Shown: positions 43,930-51,962 of the stretch, piece after piece
How positions within the stretch are numbered: position 1 is the stretch's first letter
How the letters are laid out: each line of letters starts with the position of its first letter
Origin: Opitutales bacterium UBA2995
GTDB lineage: Bacteria > Verrucomicrobiota > Verrucomicrobiia > Opitutales > UBA2995
Reading direction: 5' to 3'
NCBI GenBank assembly: GCA_002346535.1
Contig: DDZZ01000019.1
Location: forward strand, 1-64,000
DNA: 64,000 bases
Notes under the pieces: model-generated
What the model was told of the DNA's origin: nothing
Databases searched by the model: none
Seen by the model: the letters and a program-made list of their open reading frames with translations, nothing else
Translations under genes and position numbers: made by a program

Positions 43930-45379
43930 GATGAGGTTGCGGCGAATGATTCTCAAAGCGGGTGTATTCTTTGCGAAAGGTTAATTTGAGTTCTCCTACT
44001 GGTCCGTTCCGCTGCTTAGCAACGATTAAATCGGCAACATTCTGGATGGTTTGGTACTCGTCTTCCGAGTCCTTAGGTTTGGATAAAAGTAACACAACAT
44101 CAGCATCTTGCTCAATGGAACCGGATTCCCGTAAATCGGATAACCGAGGCTTACGTTTTTCCTTTTCCATATCGCGATTCAGCTGACTCAAGACAACCAC
44201 GGGAACGTCAAGTTCCTTGGCTAATCCTTTAATACCCCGGGAGATTTCAGATATTTGCTGTTCCCGGGCAATTGCAGAGTTCGTGCCGGCCAGTAGCTGC
44301 AAGTAGTCGATGACAATCAAACCCACCTTGCTCCCGAACTGATGCTGGATTCTGGAGGCTATTCGCCGGGCCTTGGCGCGCAATTCCATGATCGTCAAAT
44401 TGCTGGAATCGTCGATGACGATCGGCGCTTTTTTTAACTCAATTGCGGCGGATGCGAGCATCTGTTTTTCTTCCGGGGAGCAGAATCCATCCTGCAACCT
44501 ACTCATGGAAACGCGAGACCTGGCACATAGAAGACGCATCCCTAAATCCTGGTGCCCCATCTCAAGACTGAAAATAATCGTTGCCGATCCCTCTCCCTCC
44601 TTGGGCAAGGCGGCAGTCTCCGCAATATTCAGAGCCAAACTGGTTTTACCCATGGATGGCCGGGCCGCCAAAACGATCATATTATTTTTTTGCAATCCCA
44701 GGGTAAGGCCATCGAGGTCTTTAAACCCTGTTGCAATCCCCCGCATGGCACCTTTCCCTTCGAGGAAGGAGTGCACCATCGTTACAGCAGCATCAATTGT
44801 CTGGCTGATTTGCCGTGAGGCATCTTGAGATTTGTCCATCCCAATCTCGAAAATCTCGGACTCAACATTTTGCAGAAACTCCTCGAGATTTTCCTGTTCC
44901 TCAAAACAGCGTTCCACGGTTCGGGTGGAACAACGAATTAAACGACGAAGCAAGTATTTCGTCCGTACGATATCTAAAAAATAACTGGCATGAGCTGTGG
45001 TTTCAATCCGGTCGGTGATCTGGTTGATCCCCGGAATTCCGCCGACCACATCCAGTTGACTGCGATTGGACAATTCTTCTGCCAGGAGAATCTCGTCCGC
45101 CGCGGTCTTTTTTTCATAAAGGGCCACCAGCGCATCATAGATAATTTGGTGTGTGGAGACGTAGAAGGCCTCAGGAGGCAAAGCCCGCTCCATGCACAAC
45201 GGCAATACTTCGCTGCTGTCCAGAATACAGGAGGCGAGCAAGCCCTGTTCTGCCTCAACGTTGTGGGGCATTGTGCGCCCAATAAGCCCTCCCGCAGGAT
45301 CGGACTTGTTTTCAGATCTGCCCGGCCGGCCGGCATGTACGTTGCCGGAGGTTTTGGGAGAACGTGACGAAGTGGCCAT
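43913..45379 (-). CDS. dnaB: Replicative DNA helicase DnaB
   Basis: This protein has 488 aa. The N-terminal DnaB domain shows MPHNVEAEQGLLASCILD near 37. The RecA-like motor has Walker A LAARPSMGKTSLALN near 235, Walker B GLIVIDYLQLL near 346, and the arginine-finger/H4 region QISEISRGIKGLAKE. The ending includes ESGSIEQDADVV and LIVAKQRNGPVG. It is a hexameric 5'-3' helicase of the replisome. It lacks an intein. Its long, basic, Ser-rich N-terminus (about 35 residues) is an extension relative to the family. It lies 31 bases downstream of rplI and overlaps bamA. Confidence 0.95.
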   Translation of the reverse strand: MATSSRSPKTSGNVHAGRPGRSENKSDPAGGLIGRTMPHNVEAEQGLLASCILDSSEVLPLCMERALPPEAFYVSTHQIIYDALVALYEKKTAADEILLAEELSNRSQLDVVGGIPGINQITDRIETTAHASYFLDIVRTKYLLRRLIRCSTRTVERCFEEQENLEEFLQNVESEIFEIGMDKSQDASRQISQTIDAAVTMVHSFLEGKGAMRGIATGFKDLDGLTLGLQKNNMIVLAARPSMGKTSLALNIAETAALPKEGEGSATIIFSLEMGHQDLGMRLLCARSRVSMSRLQDGFCSPEEKQMLASAAIELKKAPIVIDDSSNLTIMELRAKARRIASRIQHQFGSKVGLIVIDYLQLLAGTNSAIAREQQISEISRGIKGLAKELDVPVVVLSQLNRDMEKEKRKPRLSDLRESGSIEQDADVVLLLSKPKDSEDEYQTIQNVADLIVAKQRNGPVGELKLTFRKEYTRFENHSPQPHHESAY

Positions 45380-45410
45380 CAGATGAGCGACATTGGGCTT
45401 GGGTCAGCCC

Positions 45411-45878
45411 CTATTCCTCATCTTCATGAAGGGGCACCACTTCGAATTCAAAATCAACCACGACTTCCGGGTGCAGTTTGATCTGGATGGTGTGCCTGCC
45501 TAAAGCCTTGATCGGAGCCGGTACCAGAATCTTTTTTCGTTCGACCTCGACCCCTTGCTTGGCGATATGGTCAAATATGTCCTGAGCAGTCACCGCCCCA
45601 AACATTTTGCCCTCCTCCCCTACGCGGACCTGGACGGCGATATGGATGTCTTCAAGTCGGGTCTTAAGCTCTTCAGCAATCTGCTGGTCCTTGATCTCGC
45701 GTTTGGCGCGGGCCTTTTTGAGTGCCTCGATCTGCTTGCGATTCGCTTCCGTCAATGGAACCGCCAATTTTTGAGGCACGAGATAATTGCGGGCAAATCC
45801 GGCTTTTACTTTGGCTTCGTCACCTTCGGCGCCGAGGCCATCGACCGGTTTTATCAATAGTACTTCTGCTGTAGCCAT
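45411..45878 (-). CDS. rplI: 50S ribosomal protein L9
   Basis: This 155-aa protein starts EVLLIKPVDGLGAEGDEAKVK with GFARNYLVPQKLAVP, the canonical L9 N-terminal domain. A central helix (EALKKARAKREIK) connects to the C-terminal domain (FGAVTAQDIFDHIAKQGVE). The acidic tail EVVPLHEDEE is longer than usual. It is in the rpsF-ssb-rplI cluster; rpsR, often between ssb and rplI, is absent here. Only 18 bases separate it from ssb. Confidence 0.95.
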   Translation of the reverse strand: MATAEVLLIKPVDGLGAEGDEAKVKAGFARNYLVPQKLAVPLTEANRKQIEALKKARAKREIKDQQIAEELKTRLEDIHIAVQVRVGEEGKMFGAVTAQDIFDHIAKQGVEVERKKILVPAPIKALGRHTIQIKLHPEVVVDFEFEVVPLHEDEE

Positions 45879-45896
45879 GAGTGATTAAAGTATGAA

Positions 45897-46337
45897 TTAA
45901 AAAGGTACGTCGTCTTCTTCGATGTCATCGGCGGGCGCCTGGTTGCTGGTATCCTTAGCGGGAGGACTGTTTCGCTCCACGTGGGAACTTCCATCGCCGC
46001 CATCTCCACGGCTGCCGGTAAACTGAAAGTTTTCCAAAACCACACCCATTTTGCTGCGTTTCTCCCCTTGGGGGGTTTCCCAGCTGTCCAGCTTGAGCCG
46101 CCCTTCGATCAGAATTGAACGGCCCTTGGACATGTATTTGGAAATTGTTTCCGCCTGGCGGCCGAATGCATCGACATCCACGTAAGTGACCTCCTCTTTT
46201 CGTTCCCCATCCCTCGTTTGGTACACGCGGTTGGTGGCAAGAGATAATTTACAGATGCTCAATCCATTGGCCGTGACTCGCAATTCGGGATCACGGGTAA
46301 GATTGCCCATCAAGATAACTTTATTGAAAGAGGCCAT
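45897..46337 (-). CDS. ssb: Single-stranded DNA-binding protein
   Basis: This 146-aa protein has an OB-fold domain, FNKVILMGNLTRDPELRVT to about residue 105, with SLATNRVY, YVDVDAFGRQAE and KGRSILIEGRLKLDSWE. A Gly/Ser/Pro-rich linker follows, then the acidic tip DDIEEDDVPF that binds partner proteins. It is essential for replication and repair. The ATG at 46337 matches the family; an in-frame ATG at 46343 adds two residues. It is translationally close to rpsF and rplI. Confidence 0.95.
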   Translation of the reverse strand: MASFNKVILMGNLTRDPELRVTANGLSICKLSLATNRVYQTRDGERKEEVTYVDVDAFGRQAETISKYMSKGRSILIEGRLKLDSWETPQGEKRSKMGVVLENFQFTGSRGDGGDGSSHVERNSPPAKDTSNQAPADDIEEDDVPF

Positions 46338-46360
46338 AAGCAAATCGGGTTTAGAATTGA

Positions 46361-46654
46361 TCAGCTTTGCACAATGATCCGGTAAACCACTTTATCCAAG
46401 CGGAATTTTTCCTGAACATCCTGTGCAAAATTGGTAGGAGCCTCGATTGTCAGCTCGAAGTATTGACCAGCGGTAAAATTGCGATCGGTTACCCGTACAA
46501 AATCCCGCTTCCCCAAGTCTTCCTCGCGGGTTACGTTCGCATCCAGCGTAGCGAGAACGGTCTTCACGTCCTCAAGCAATTCGGAAGGAGATTTTTCCTG
46601 GTCCCTGGTGTCGAGAACTAAGGTCGTTTTATAAGTGCGTTTTGTCAGCGTCAT
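46361..46654 (-). CDS. rpsF: 30S ribosomal protein S6
   Basis: This 97-aa protein has the S6 ferredoxin-like fold: TYKTTLVLDTRD, then a helix, DLGKRDFVRVTDRN, GQYFELTIEAPTNFAQDVQE and LDKVVYRIIV. The first beta strand is a little unusual for S6 (TLVLDT rather than YEixyIv), but the position before ssb is diagnostic. Its 5' end overlaps the 3' end of pth by 26 bases. In the ribosome S6 pairs with S18, whose gene is not adjacent here. Confidence 0.85.
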   Translation of the reverse strand: MTLTKRTYKTTLVLDTRDQEKSPSELLEDVKTVLATLDANVTREEDLGKRDFVRVTDRNFTAGQYFELTIEAPTNFAQDVQEKFRLDKVVYRIIVQS

Positions 46655-47234
46655 GCTTTGATTTACGTTGATTAAATTGATTCATGGCTATGGTCGGTCC
46701 CCGGCTTAACAGGAGCTCCATAGCCTGATGGTAAGTATCCATCTGATTCTTGATTACGTCTGCCTCAGTCTTGGTAAATTTGCCTAGCACAAAATCGGCA
46801 AGGTCAATCTCATGAGGATATTTAGAGCCAATTCCAATCCGAAAGCGGGTGAAGTTGGAGCCAAGCTTTCGGATCACATCCTCCACACCGTTGTGCCCAC
46901 CAGGACCCCCTTCTTGATTTATTTTAAGACGTCCGAATTCCAGATTGGCGTCATCATAAATAACCGTCACTTCCTCAGCCGGTATTTTATAATAGCGACT
47001 CACCTTTTGCAGGGAATCGCCGCTCAAGTTCACAAAAGTGTCGGGTTTAACGAAATGAAAGGTTCTTGGGCCGCGTTTCAAAGCGGCCAGAGAACAGAGA
47101 AGCTTGCCATCTTCTTTCCAGGTCAATCCTTGGGCCGAAGCATAGGCATCCATCACTCGGAATCCCAAATTGTGCCGGGTTTCCTGATAAGATTTCCCGG
47201 GATTGCCAAGACCGGCAATTACCGAGACAGACAT
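46629..47234 (-). CDS. pth: Peptidyl-tRNA hydrolase
   Basis: This enzyme of about 201 aa recycles peptidyl-tRNA. VIAGLGNPGKSYQETRHNLGF contains the catalytic His near 22. Substrate-binding segments are KPDTFVNLSGDSL (Asn near 68) and VIYDDANLEFGRLKI (Asp near 93), with GGPGGHNGVEDV (Asn near 113). The ATG at 47234 (SVSVIAG) matches the family start. It lies 15 bases after the L25 gene, a common arrangement, and overlaps rpsF. Confidence 0.94.
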   Translation of the reverse strand: MSVSVIAGLGNPGKSYQETRHNLGFRVMDAYASAQGLTWKEDGKLLCSLAALKRGPRTFHFVKPDTFVNLSGDSLQKVSRYYKIPAEEVTVIYDDANLEFGRLKINQEGGPGGHNGVEDVIRKLGSNFTRFRIGIGSKYPHEIDLADFVLGKFTKTEADVIKNQMDTYHQAMELLLSRGPTIAMNQFNQRKSKHDADKTHL

Positions 47235-47255
47235 TTTCAAAGAACGGGTTACAAA

Positions 47256-47936
47256 TTAATCTTTTTTAGGCTCAAACTCCTCACCTTCAGCTTCGGCAGC
47301 AACTTCGCCATCACCTTCAGATTCGCCTTCACCTTCTTCGCCTTCCAGAAGTTCCTCAACTTCAAGTTCAGGCCCTTCTTCAATCTTAACGATAGAGACA
47401 CTGGCAATTAAAGTATCTTCGTGAAGCTGGTAAGTGACACCTTCCAGTTTCGGCAAATCACTGACATGGAGCGCATCTCCAAGATTGAGTTCGGAGACGT
47501 CGATTTCGATAAAATCGGGGATATTGCGAGGCCTTGAACGCACTTCGACCTCATGCAAATGCACTTCCAGTGTTCCACCTTCATTCCTCACTCCAACAGG
47601 TTCTCCCGTTACTTGAAGGGCCGCCTGAGCAGTAATCTCTTCGCCGGCGGTCACCTCGTGAAAATCCACATGAATAAAACTGTCATTGAGCGGATGCCGC
47701 TGGACCTCGGAAATCAGGGCCTGGGATTCATTTTTGCCCTCGTTGAGGGTGACCAGGGGAGTCCGGCCGATTAGATCGTGCCAGAGATTTTCAAAGTCCT
47801 TGTTATCCAGGAATATGGCGCGCGATTCACCTTTACTGTAAATCACCCCGGGCAATTTTCCAGAACCTCTCAGGCGGCGGCTGGCGCCGCGGCCAACCTC
47901 TTCACGAGCGTTGATGGAAATATTTAATTGTGACAT
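47256..47936 (-). CDS. rplY: 50S ribosomal protein L25/general stress protein Ctc
   Basis: This 226-aa long-form L25 (CTC type) binds 5S rRNA. The N-terminal L25 domain shows EEVGRGASRRLRGSGKLPGVIY. A C-terminal TL5 domain includes VQRHPLNDSFIHVDFHEV and EVEVRSRPRNIPDFIEIDVSEL. A strongly acidic tail (VEELLEGEEGEGESEGDGE) closes the protein. It is the first gene of the long housekeeping run on the minus strand. The 200-base gap upstream separates it from the divergent tRNA-Asn gene. Confidence 0.93.
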   Translation of the reverse strand: MSQLNISINAREEVGRGASRRLRGSGKLPGVIYSKGESRAIFLDNKDFENLWHDLIGRTPLVTLNEGKNESQALISEVQRHPLNDSFIHVDFHEVTAGEEITAQAALQVTGEPVGVRNEGGTLEVHLHEVEVRSRPRNIPDFIEIDVSELNLGDALHVSDLPKLEGVTYQLHEDTLIASVSIVKIEEGPELEVEELLEGEEGEGESEGDGEVAAEAEGEEFEPKKD

Positions 47937-48089
47937 GGGTTTTTAAAGTGTTTAAAACGGTTCTTTTAGGTGGACTCGGATACAGGAAAAAGCGAGTGAG
48001 AGTACCAGTTGGGATTCAGAAATCAACCAAAAGATAGAAAAAATAATTGGGGCCGCCGGTGGATTTTTCGGGCAGTAGCGACGCAAAGA

Positions 48090-48116
48090 TTGACATTTAG
48101 AACCAAAAACTAAATC
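48090..48116 (+). promoter_or_regulatory. Candidate promoter of tRNA-Asn
   Basis: TTGACA at 48090-48095 matches the -35 consensus. A TAAATC hexamer at 48111-48116 is 15 bases downstream, slightly short spacing. The tRNA begins 20 bases later. The location is right for a tRNA promoter, but the -10 is weak. Confidence 0.35.
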
Positions 48117-48136
48117 TCAGCCATTCTTTCTATTAC

Positions 48137-48211
48137 TGCCCGGTAGCTCAGTGGTAGAGCAGGTGGCTGTTAACCACTTTGTCGCTGGTTCGAATCCAGC
48201 CCGGGCAGCCA
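48137..48211 (+). tRNA. tRNA-Asn (GTT)
   Basis: This is a 75-base cloverleaf. The acceptor stem TGCCCGG pairs with CCGGGCA at 48201-48207, followed by G and an encoded CCA. The D arm is tagctcagtggtagagca. The anticodon stem GTGG/CCAC encloses loop ctgttaa with anticodon GTT at 48169-48171. The T arm is ctggttcgaatccag. It lies between the rplY block and a tatC fragment. Confidence 0.95.
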
Positions 48212-48212
48212 T

Positions 48213-48456
48213 TTTGTGTTATCCTTTATAGCTCCCGGATTAACCAAAAGGGAAAGTCGCGCTCGCTCTATTACCAGGATCCATCGCCGCCATGATTCTC
48301 TTCTGTGGAGGTTGCCTGTTCAGTTATACAATCCTAATCCCGGTAGCTCTCAACGTCTCCATTTATGTAAACGTATTCATGGGCATCGATCTGATGCGGG
48401 CGGTAGACGAGTTTGGCAGTTGGGATAAAGACATCAAAACCAACGGCAGACACTAA
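48213..48456 (+). pseudogene. TatC-like fragment
   Basis: Immediately after the tRNA, one frame reads LSFIAPGLTKRESR, and after a frameshift near 48255 another reads LALLPGSIAAMILFCGGCLFSY and LIPVALNVSIYVN. This resembles the end of the first loop and the second membrane helix of TatC (the APGL-x4-E region, then a G-x-x-F-x-Y-x-x-x-P pattern). The frame stops at 48454. A TatC is about 240-280 aa; only 75 remain. The match is short but both pieces fit in order. The remainder of the gap to 48513 shows nothing. Confidence 0.45.
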
Positions 48457-48513
48457 ACCCTAAAAAAGCCTTTTGAACAGGCATAGGATGAGCCTTTCAA
48501 GTTAATAGGATAG

Positions 48514-49677
48514 CTACTTCTGAAAGGAAGCACTCATGTCCGTCTCGACTTTAGTTTCGACGACTTTCTTTTCGAAGGTAGATTCGCTGATAAGTTTGTT
48601 AAGTAAGATTTCGTATTCAGCGCTATCCAGTGGTAGGGAAACGGGTTGCTTTTTGATCCCTGAAAATAGAATCAAGTTTGCAAGCTCGACCGAACCGACT
48701 CCTTCTTGAGCCGGGTAAAGGAGATTCGCTTCGCCGCGAATAGCCGCAACAAAATTTTTAAACACGCCGATGTGCTGTTCTCCGTTACCTTCGATGGGAA
48801 TTTCCACTTCCCAGGAATCGGGTTTTGCAAATCCTTGCGTGGACTCTTTGCAAAATGCGGAAGATTCAGTTTCGTTCCGTCTCCACCGAATAAGGTTGTT
48901 CTCGTAAAGAACTAATCCCCGTTCAGTCGCTATTTCAAGGCGGTTGACCCCGGGAGCCTCACCCGTTGTGGAAATAAAAACTCCAGTCATTCCGTCCTCA
49001 TAGCGCATCAGGGCGGTCACTGCATCTTCCACCTCAATTTCATGGAAGCGACCTAGATCACATTGAGCGTATATTTCAGTAGGCATACCGAATAGCCATT
49101 GCCAAAGGTCCAGCTGGTGAGGGCATTGATTAATAAGAACTCCGCCACCTTCACCTTTCCAAGTGGCTCGCCATCCGCCAGAAACGTAGTAGATATCGGA
49201 CCGAAACCAGTCCGTAACGGTCCATTGAACCCGGTTAATCCTTCCAAACTCTCCGCTTTCGATTAAGCTTTTCAATTTCAGGAAGTGAGGATCAGTCCTA
49301 AGGTTAAACATTCCGGCGAATACTAAGTCTTTGTTCGTATGAGCAGCAATTAAGCGCTCGCAATCTGCCTTGTGGACGGAGATCGGTTTGTCAACCAAGA
49401 CATGCAACCCAGCTTCCAGGGCCGCAATCCCCAGAGTCGTGTGGAAGTAATGAGGAGTTGCAATTTGAACGGCATCAACGGCGCCGGATTTCAATAATTC
49501 ATCTGTACCAGTGAAAGGAGTCACGCCTTCTTTTTCAAAGGATGCAACACGGCTTTCATCCATATCGCACACTGCCCTCAATTGGAGGCCCGGCACCTCA
49601 CCCTCTAAAATTGACCGGGCGTAGTAGTTGCCCATATTTCCCAAGCCAATGATTCCTAGTCTGACCTCGTTATCCAT
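48514..49677 (-). CDS. Gfo/Idh/MocA family oxidoreductase
   Basis: This protein of about 387 aa has the Rossmann motif GIIGLGNMG, VQIATPHYFH, the DKPISV version of the EKP motif, and GGGVLINQCPHQLDLWQW containing the catalytic His and Asp. The C-terminal domain ends with an extra Ser/Lys-rich tail. It is an NAD(P)-dependent sugar or sugar-derivative dehydrogenase of unknown substrate. The frame is open to 49725; the ATG at 49677 precedes the conserved start. It is divergent from the two other Gfo genes at 49860-51528, suggesting a local paralogue cluster. Confidence 0.83.
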   Translation of the reverse strand: MDNEVRLGIIGLGNMGNYYARSILEGEVPGLQLRAVCDMDESRVASFEKEGVTPFTGTDELLKSGAVDAVQIATPHYFHTTLGIAALEAGLHVLVDKPISVHKADCERLIAAHTNKDLVFAGMFNLRTDPHFLKLKSLIESGEFGRINRVQWTVTDWFRSDIYYVSGGWRATWKGEGGGVLINQCPHQLDLWQWLFGMPTEIYAQCDLGRFHEIEVEDAVTALMRYEDGMTGVFISTTGEAPGVNRLEIATERGLVLYENNLIRWRRNETESSAFCKESTQGFAKPDSWEVEIPIEGNGEQHIGVFKNFVAAIRGEANLLYPAQEGVGSVELANLILFSGIKKQPVSLPLDSAEYEILLNKLISESTFEKKVVETKVETDMSASFQK

Positions 49678-49859
49678 AATGATTATATTGAGTCCAAATA
49701 AAACCGGATAACGCCTCCAAGCCAATCACCTTTTGGACATTCCAAACCCACCAAAAGAAAATGCGATCCACGCTTGAATTATGTGATCTGACTGATTCAA
49801 CTGTGGCTGATATTCCTTTTAAGGAGATTAACTCGCTAAAATACATCACTGACTCAAAA

Positions 49860-50454
49860 ATGAAATTTGGGATTTTTGGAGGAAGTATTATTGCCAGTTC
49901 TCATGCACAGGCGATCGAAGCCATGGAAACTTCCAGTGTCGCAGTAAAAGAGCTGGCGACACGATTTAGCTGCAAAGCCTACTCAGATGAGAAAGCGTTT
50001 TTTGCCGATCCTAAAATTGAGATGGTCACCATCGCAACTCCTTATGGAGCCCACCTGGAACCGAAAGTGAAAGCAGCCAAAGCTGGAAAGCATATTATTT
50101 TCGAAAAACCGATTGAAATTTCCAATGATCGTATCGACAAAATGATAACTGTGGCGCAGGAAGCGGGAGTCCCCCTTCCCGGAATTTTCAACAGGAGATT
50201 TAATTCAGCCTTGGAAGCATTGTAAAAATATCCGTGAAAACCTGATGATTGACACTAAAAAGGGCGGAGCTGGAGCCAATGACCCATCCGCAATCACCCC
50301 AGACAGGCATTCAAGGAATTTTCAGAATGTCGTAGACGCGATTGACCGGGGTGAAAGTCTTTCGATCGACGGTCACGAGGCTCGAAAAGGAATGGAACTC
50401 ATTTGCGCAATATATGAAAGTGCACGATCAGATGGTAAACCTATAAACTTGTAA
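49860..50454 (+). pseudogene. Broken Gfo/Idh/MocA oxidoreductase (internal deletion)
   Basis: The ATG at 49860 opens a normal N-terminal NAD-binding domain (KFGIFGGSIIASSHAQ, TIATPYGAHL, IIFEKPIE) up to GIFNRRFNSALEAL, then TAA at 50223. The typical middle of the family is absent. A second frame starting near 50230 carries a plausible C-terminus: GGAGANDPSAI, FQNVVDAIDRGESLSIDGHE, then AIYESARSDGKPINL. The full protein would be about 340 aa; about 70 residues or more were lost together with the frame. It lies 3 bases before the next Gfo gene, so the original operon had two tandem paralogues. Confidence 0.72.
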
Positions 50455-50457
50455 GTT

Positions 50458-51528
50458 ATGATACAAGGAGACGGTATGAATTATGATCCACAAGGGGCCG
50501 CAAAACCCGTTGTGGATGAAGGACAATTTCCATTCGCGGTGGCCCATCTCGACCATGGCCACATCAATGGGATGACAAAAGCGCTTGAGAACGCCGGCGG
50601 GACTCTAAAATACGTCTACGACACTGATTTTGCACGCGTCGCCAATTTCCAAAAGGAGCATCCGCATGCGGAAGCTGTGGAAGACTTTCGCCAAATTCTG
50701 GATGACCGGGAGATCAAGTTGGTAGCTGCTGCTGCTATACCAAACGAACGATGCGGGATCGGTTTGCAGGTAATGGATGCAGGTAAAGATTACTTTACGG
50801 ACAAGGCACCCTTTACGACCTTGGACCAATTGGCCTCAGCACGTCAGAAAGTAGCAGAAACCAATCAAAAATATATGGTCTACTTCAGCGAACGGTTGCA
50901 CAATGCTGCAACCTACCAAGCCGGTGAACTGGCTTGCTCCGGAACCATAGGCCAAGTTCTGCAGGTCATAGTTTTGGCCCCGCACCGTCTCAGCAAAGAC
51001 CAACGTCCGGACTGGTTCTTTAACAAGGAGCAATACGGCGGAATTCTCATAGACATTGGTAGCCATCAGTTTGAACAATTCCTACACATGGCCGGGGCAA
51101 AAGATGGGACAGTCAACTTTGCCCGGGTTGAAAACTTTAATAATCCTGACCAACCGGGACTCGAAGATTTTGGCGAGGCATCCTTTACGCTCGATACCGG
51201 AACTTCCTGCTACTGCCGTATAGATTGGCTTACCCCAAACGCAGCCCGGACTTGGGGGGACGGGCGCCTGTTTATCCTGGGAACGGAAGGCTACCTGGAA
51301 ACCAGAAAATACCTCGATGTAGGTAATCCTGAAGGAAATCCAGCCATTTACATGGTCAATCACAAGGAGGAACGAGTCATCGATTTCAAAGGCGCTCAGA
51401 ATTTTCCATTCTTTGGCAATCTGATTCTAGATAGCTTGAACCGGACTGAGAAAGCGATGACTCAGGAACACGCCTTCAAGTCTGCCGAACTATCACTGCA
51501 GGCTCAGAAAATAGCAGACGAAGCGTAA
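50458..51528 (+). CDS. Gfo/Idh/MocA family oxidoreductase
   Basis: This 356-aa protein has an atypical N-terminus: the Rossmann Gly-rich loop is replaced by HLDHGHINGM, and the EKP motif is DKAPF. A later conserved segment is YGGILIDIGSHQFEQFLHMAGA with the usual Asp and His. It is a diverged family member, perhaps with altered cofactor handling. The start is ATG at 50458 or 50476. It lies immediately after the broken paralogue and was probably its operon partner. Substrate unknown; sugar or inositol derivative likely. Confidence 0.75.
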   Translation: MIQGDGMNYDPQGAAKPVVDEGQFPFAVAHLDHGHINGMTKALENAGGTLKYVYDTDFARVANFQKEHPHAEAVEDFRQILDDREIKLVAAAAIPNERCGIGLQVMDAGKDYFTDKAPFTTLDQLASARQKVAETNQKYMVYFSERLHNAATYQAGELACSGTIGQVLQVIVLAPHRLSKDQRPDWFFNKEQYGGILIDIGSHQFEQFLHMAGAKDGTVNFARVENFNNPDQPGLEDFGEASFTLDTGTSCYCRIDWLTPNAARTWGDGRLFILGTEGYLETRKYLDVGNPEGNPAIYMVNHKEERVIDFKGAQNFPFFGNLILDSLNRTEKAMTQEHAFKSAELSLQAQKIADEA

Positions 51529-51533
51529 GCAAA

Positions 51534-51890
51534 CTAGAACTGCCACTCCCGTTGGGTGTTCCGGTCGACTTCTTCAATTGAAATCAAGCTGAGAATAGCC
51601 TTTAAAAGAGCGTTATACCGCAAGGTGCGATAACCCACTTTTCGTGCCGACTTTGCTATATTTTGAGCCGTGGCCCTCTCAGATATAAGGCCTCGGATTT
51701 CATCGGACACAGTGCCATTTCTTGAATCGCGACCCAACCTTTGTAGGCGTTGGCAGTAGGTCTGAACAGAAGCACATCATCTGCCCGCCCAAATCCACTA
51801 AAATAGTTCGATAGCAAATCTTCAGAAGGCCTATAAGCTTCTTTATTATCCTCATCCAAACGAACACAGGGAAATTGGCCCAAACAGGCT
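51534..51890 (-). pseudogene. GspE/PilB-like ATPase, C-terminal fragment
   Basis: Two minus-strand frames joined near 51700 read as a type II/IV secretion ATPase tail. The first is FPCVRLDEDNKEAYRPSEDLL and YKGWVAIQEMALC (the GR(V/I)xIxE(M/L)L region in family proteins). The second is SDEIRGLISERATAQNIAK, ARKVGYRTLRYNAL and LISIEEVDRNT, which aligns with the RxxGxxxLRxDGxxKxxxGxTxxxEV end of GspE. It stops at 51534. The Walker motifs and N-terminus are missing. The intact gspE at 54542-56245 has a different C-terminus, so this is a decayed second ATPase gene. The rest of the gap to 51962 is empty. Confidence 0.55.
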
Positions 51891-51962
51891 ATTCCTTCCG
51901 GTAATAGGGACTACGTTCTTTAACAGATATCACCTCAGGAAACGAAGGATCCCCGGGCTAAA

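Noticed and set aside
47256..47400. Acidic repeat region at the end of rplY as a possible satellite repeat
   Set aside because: It encodes the Glu/Gly-rich tail common in long L25 proteins, so the repetition is coding.
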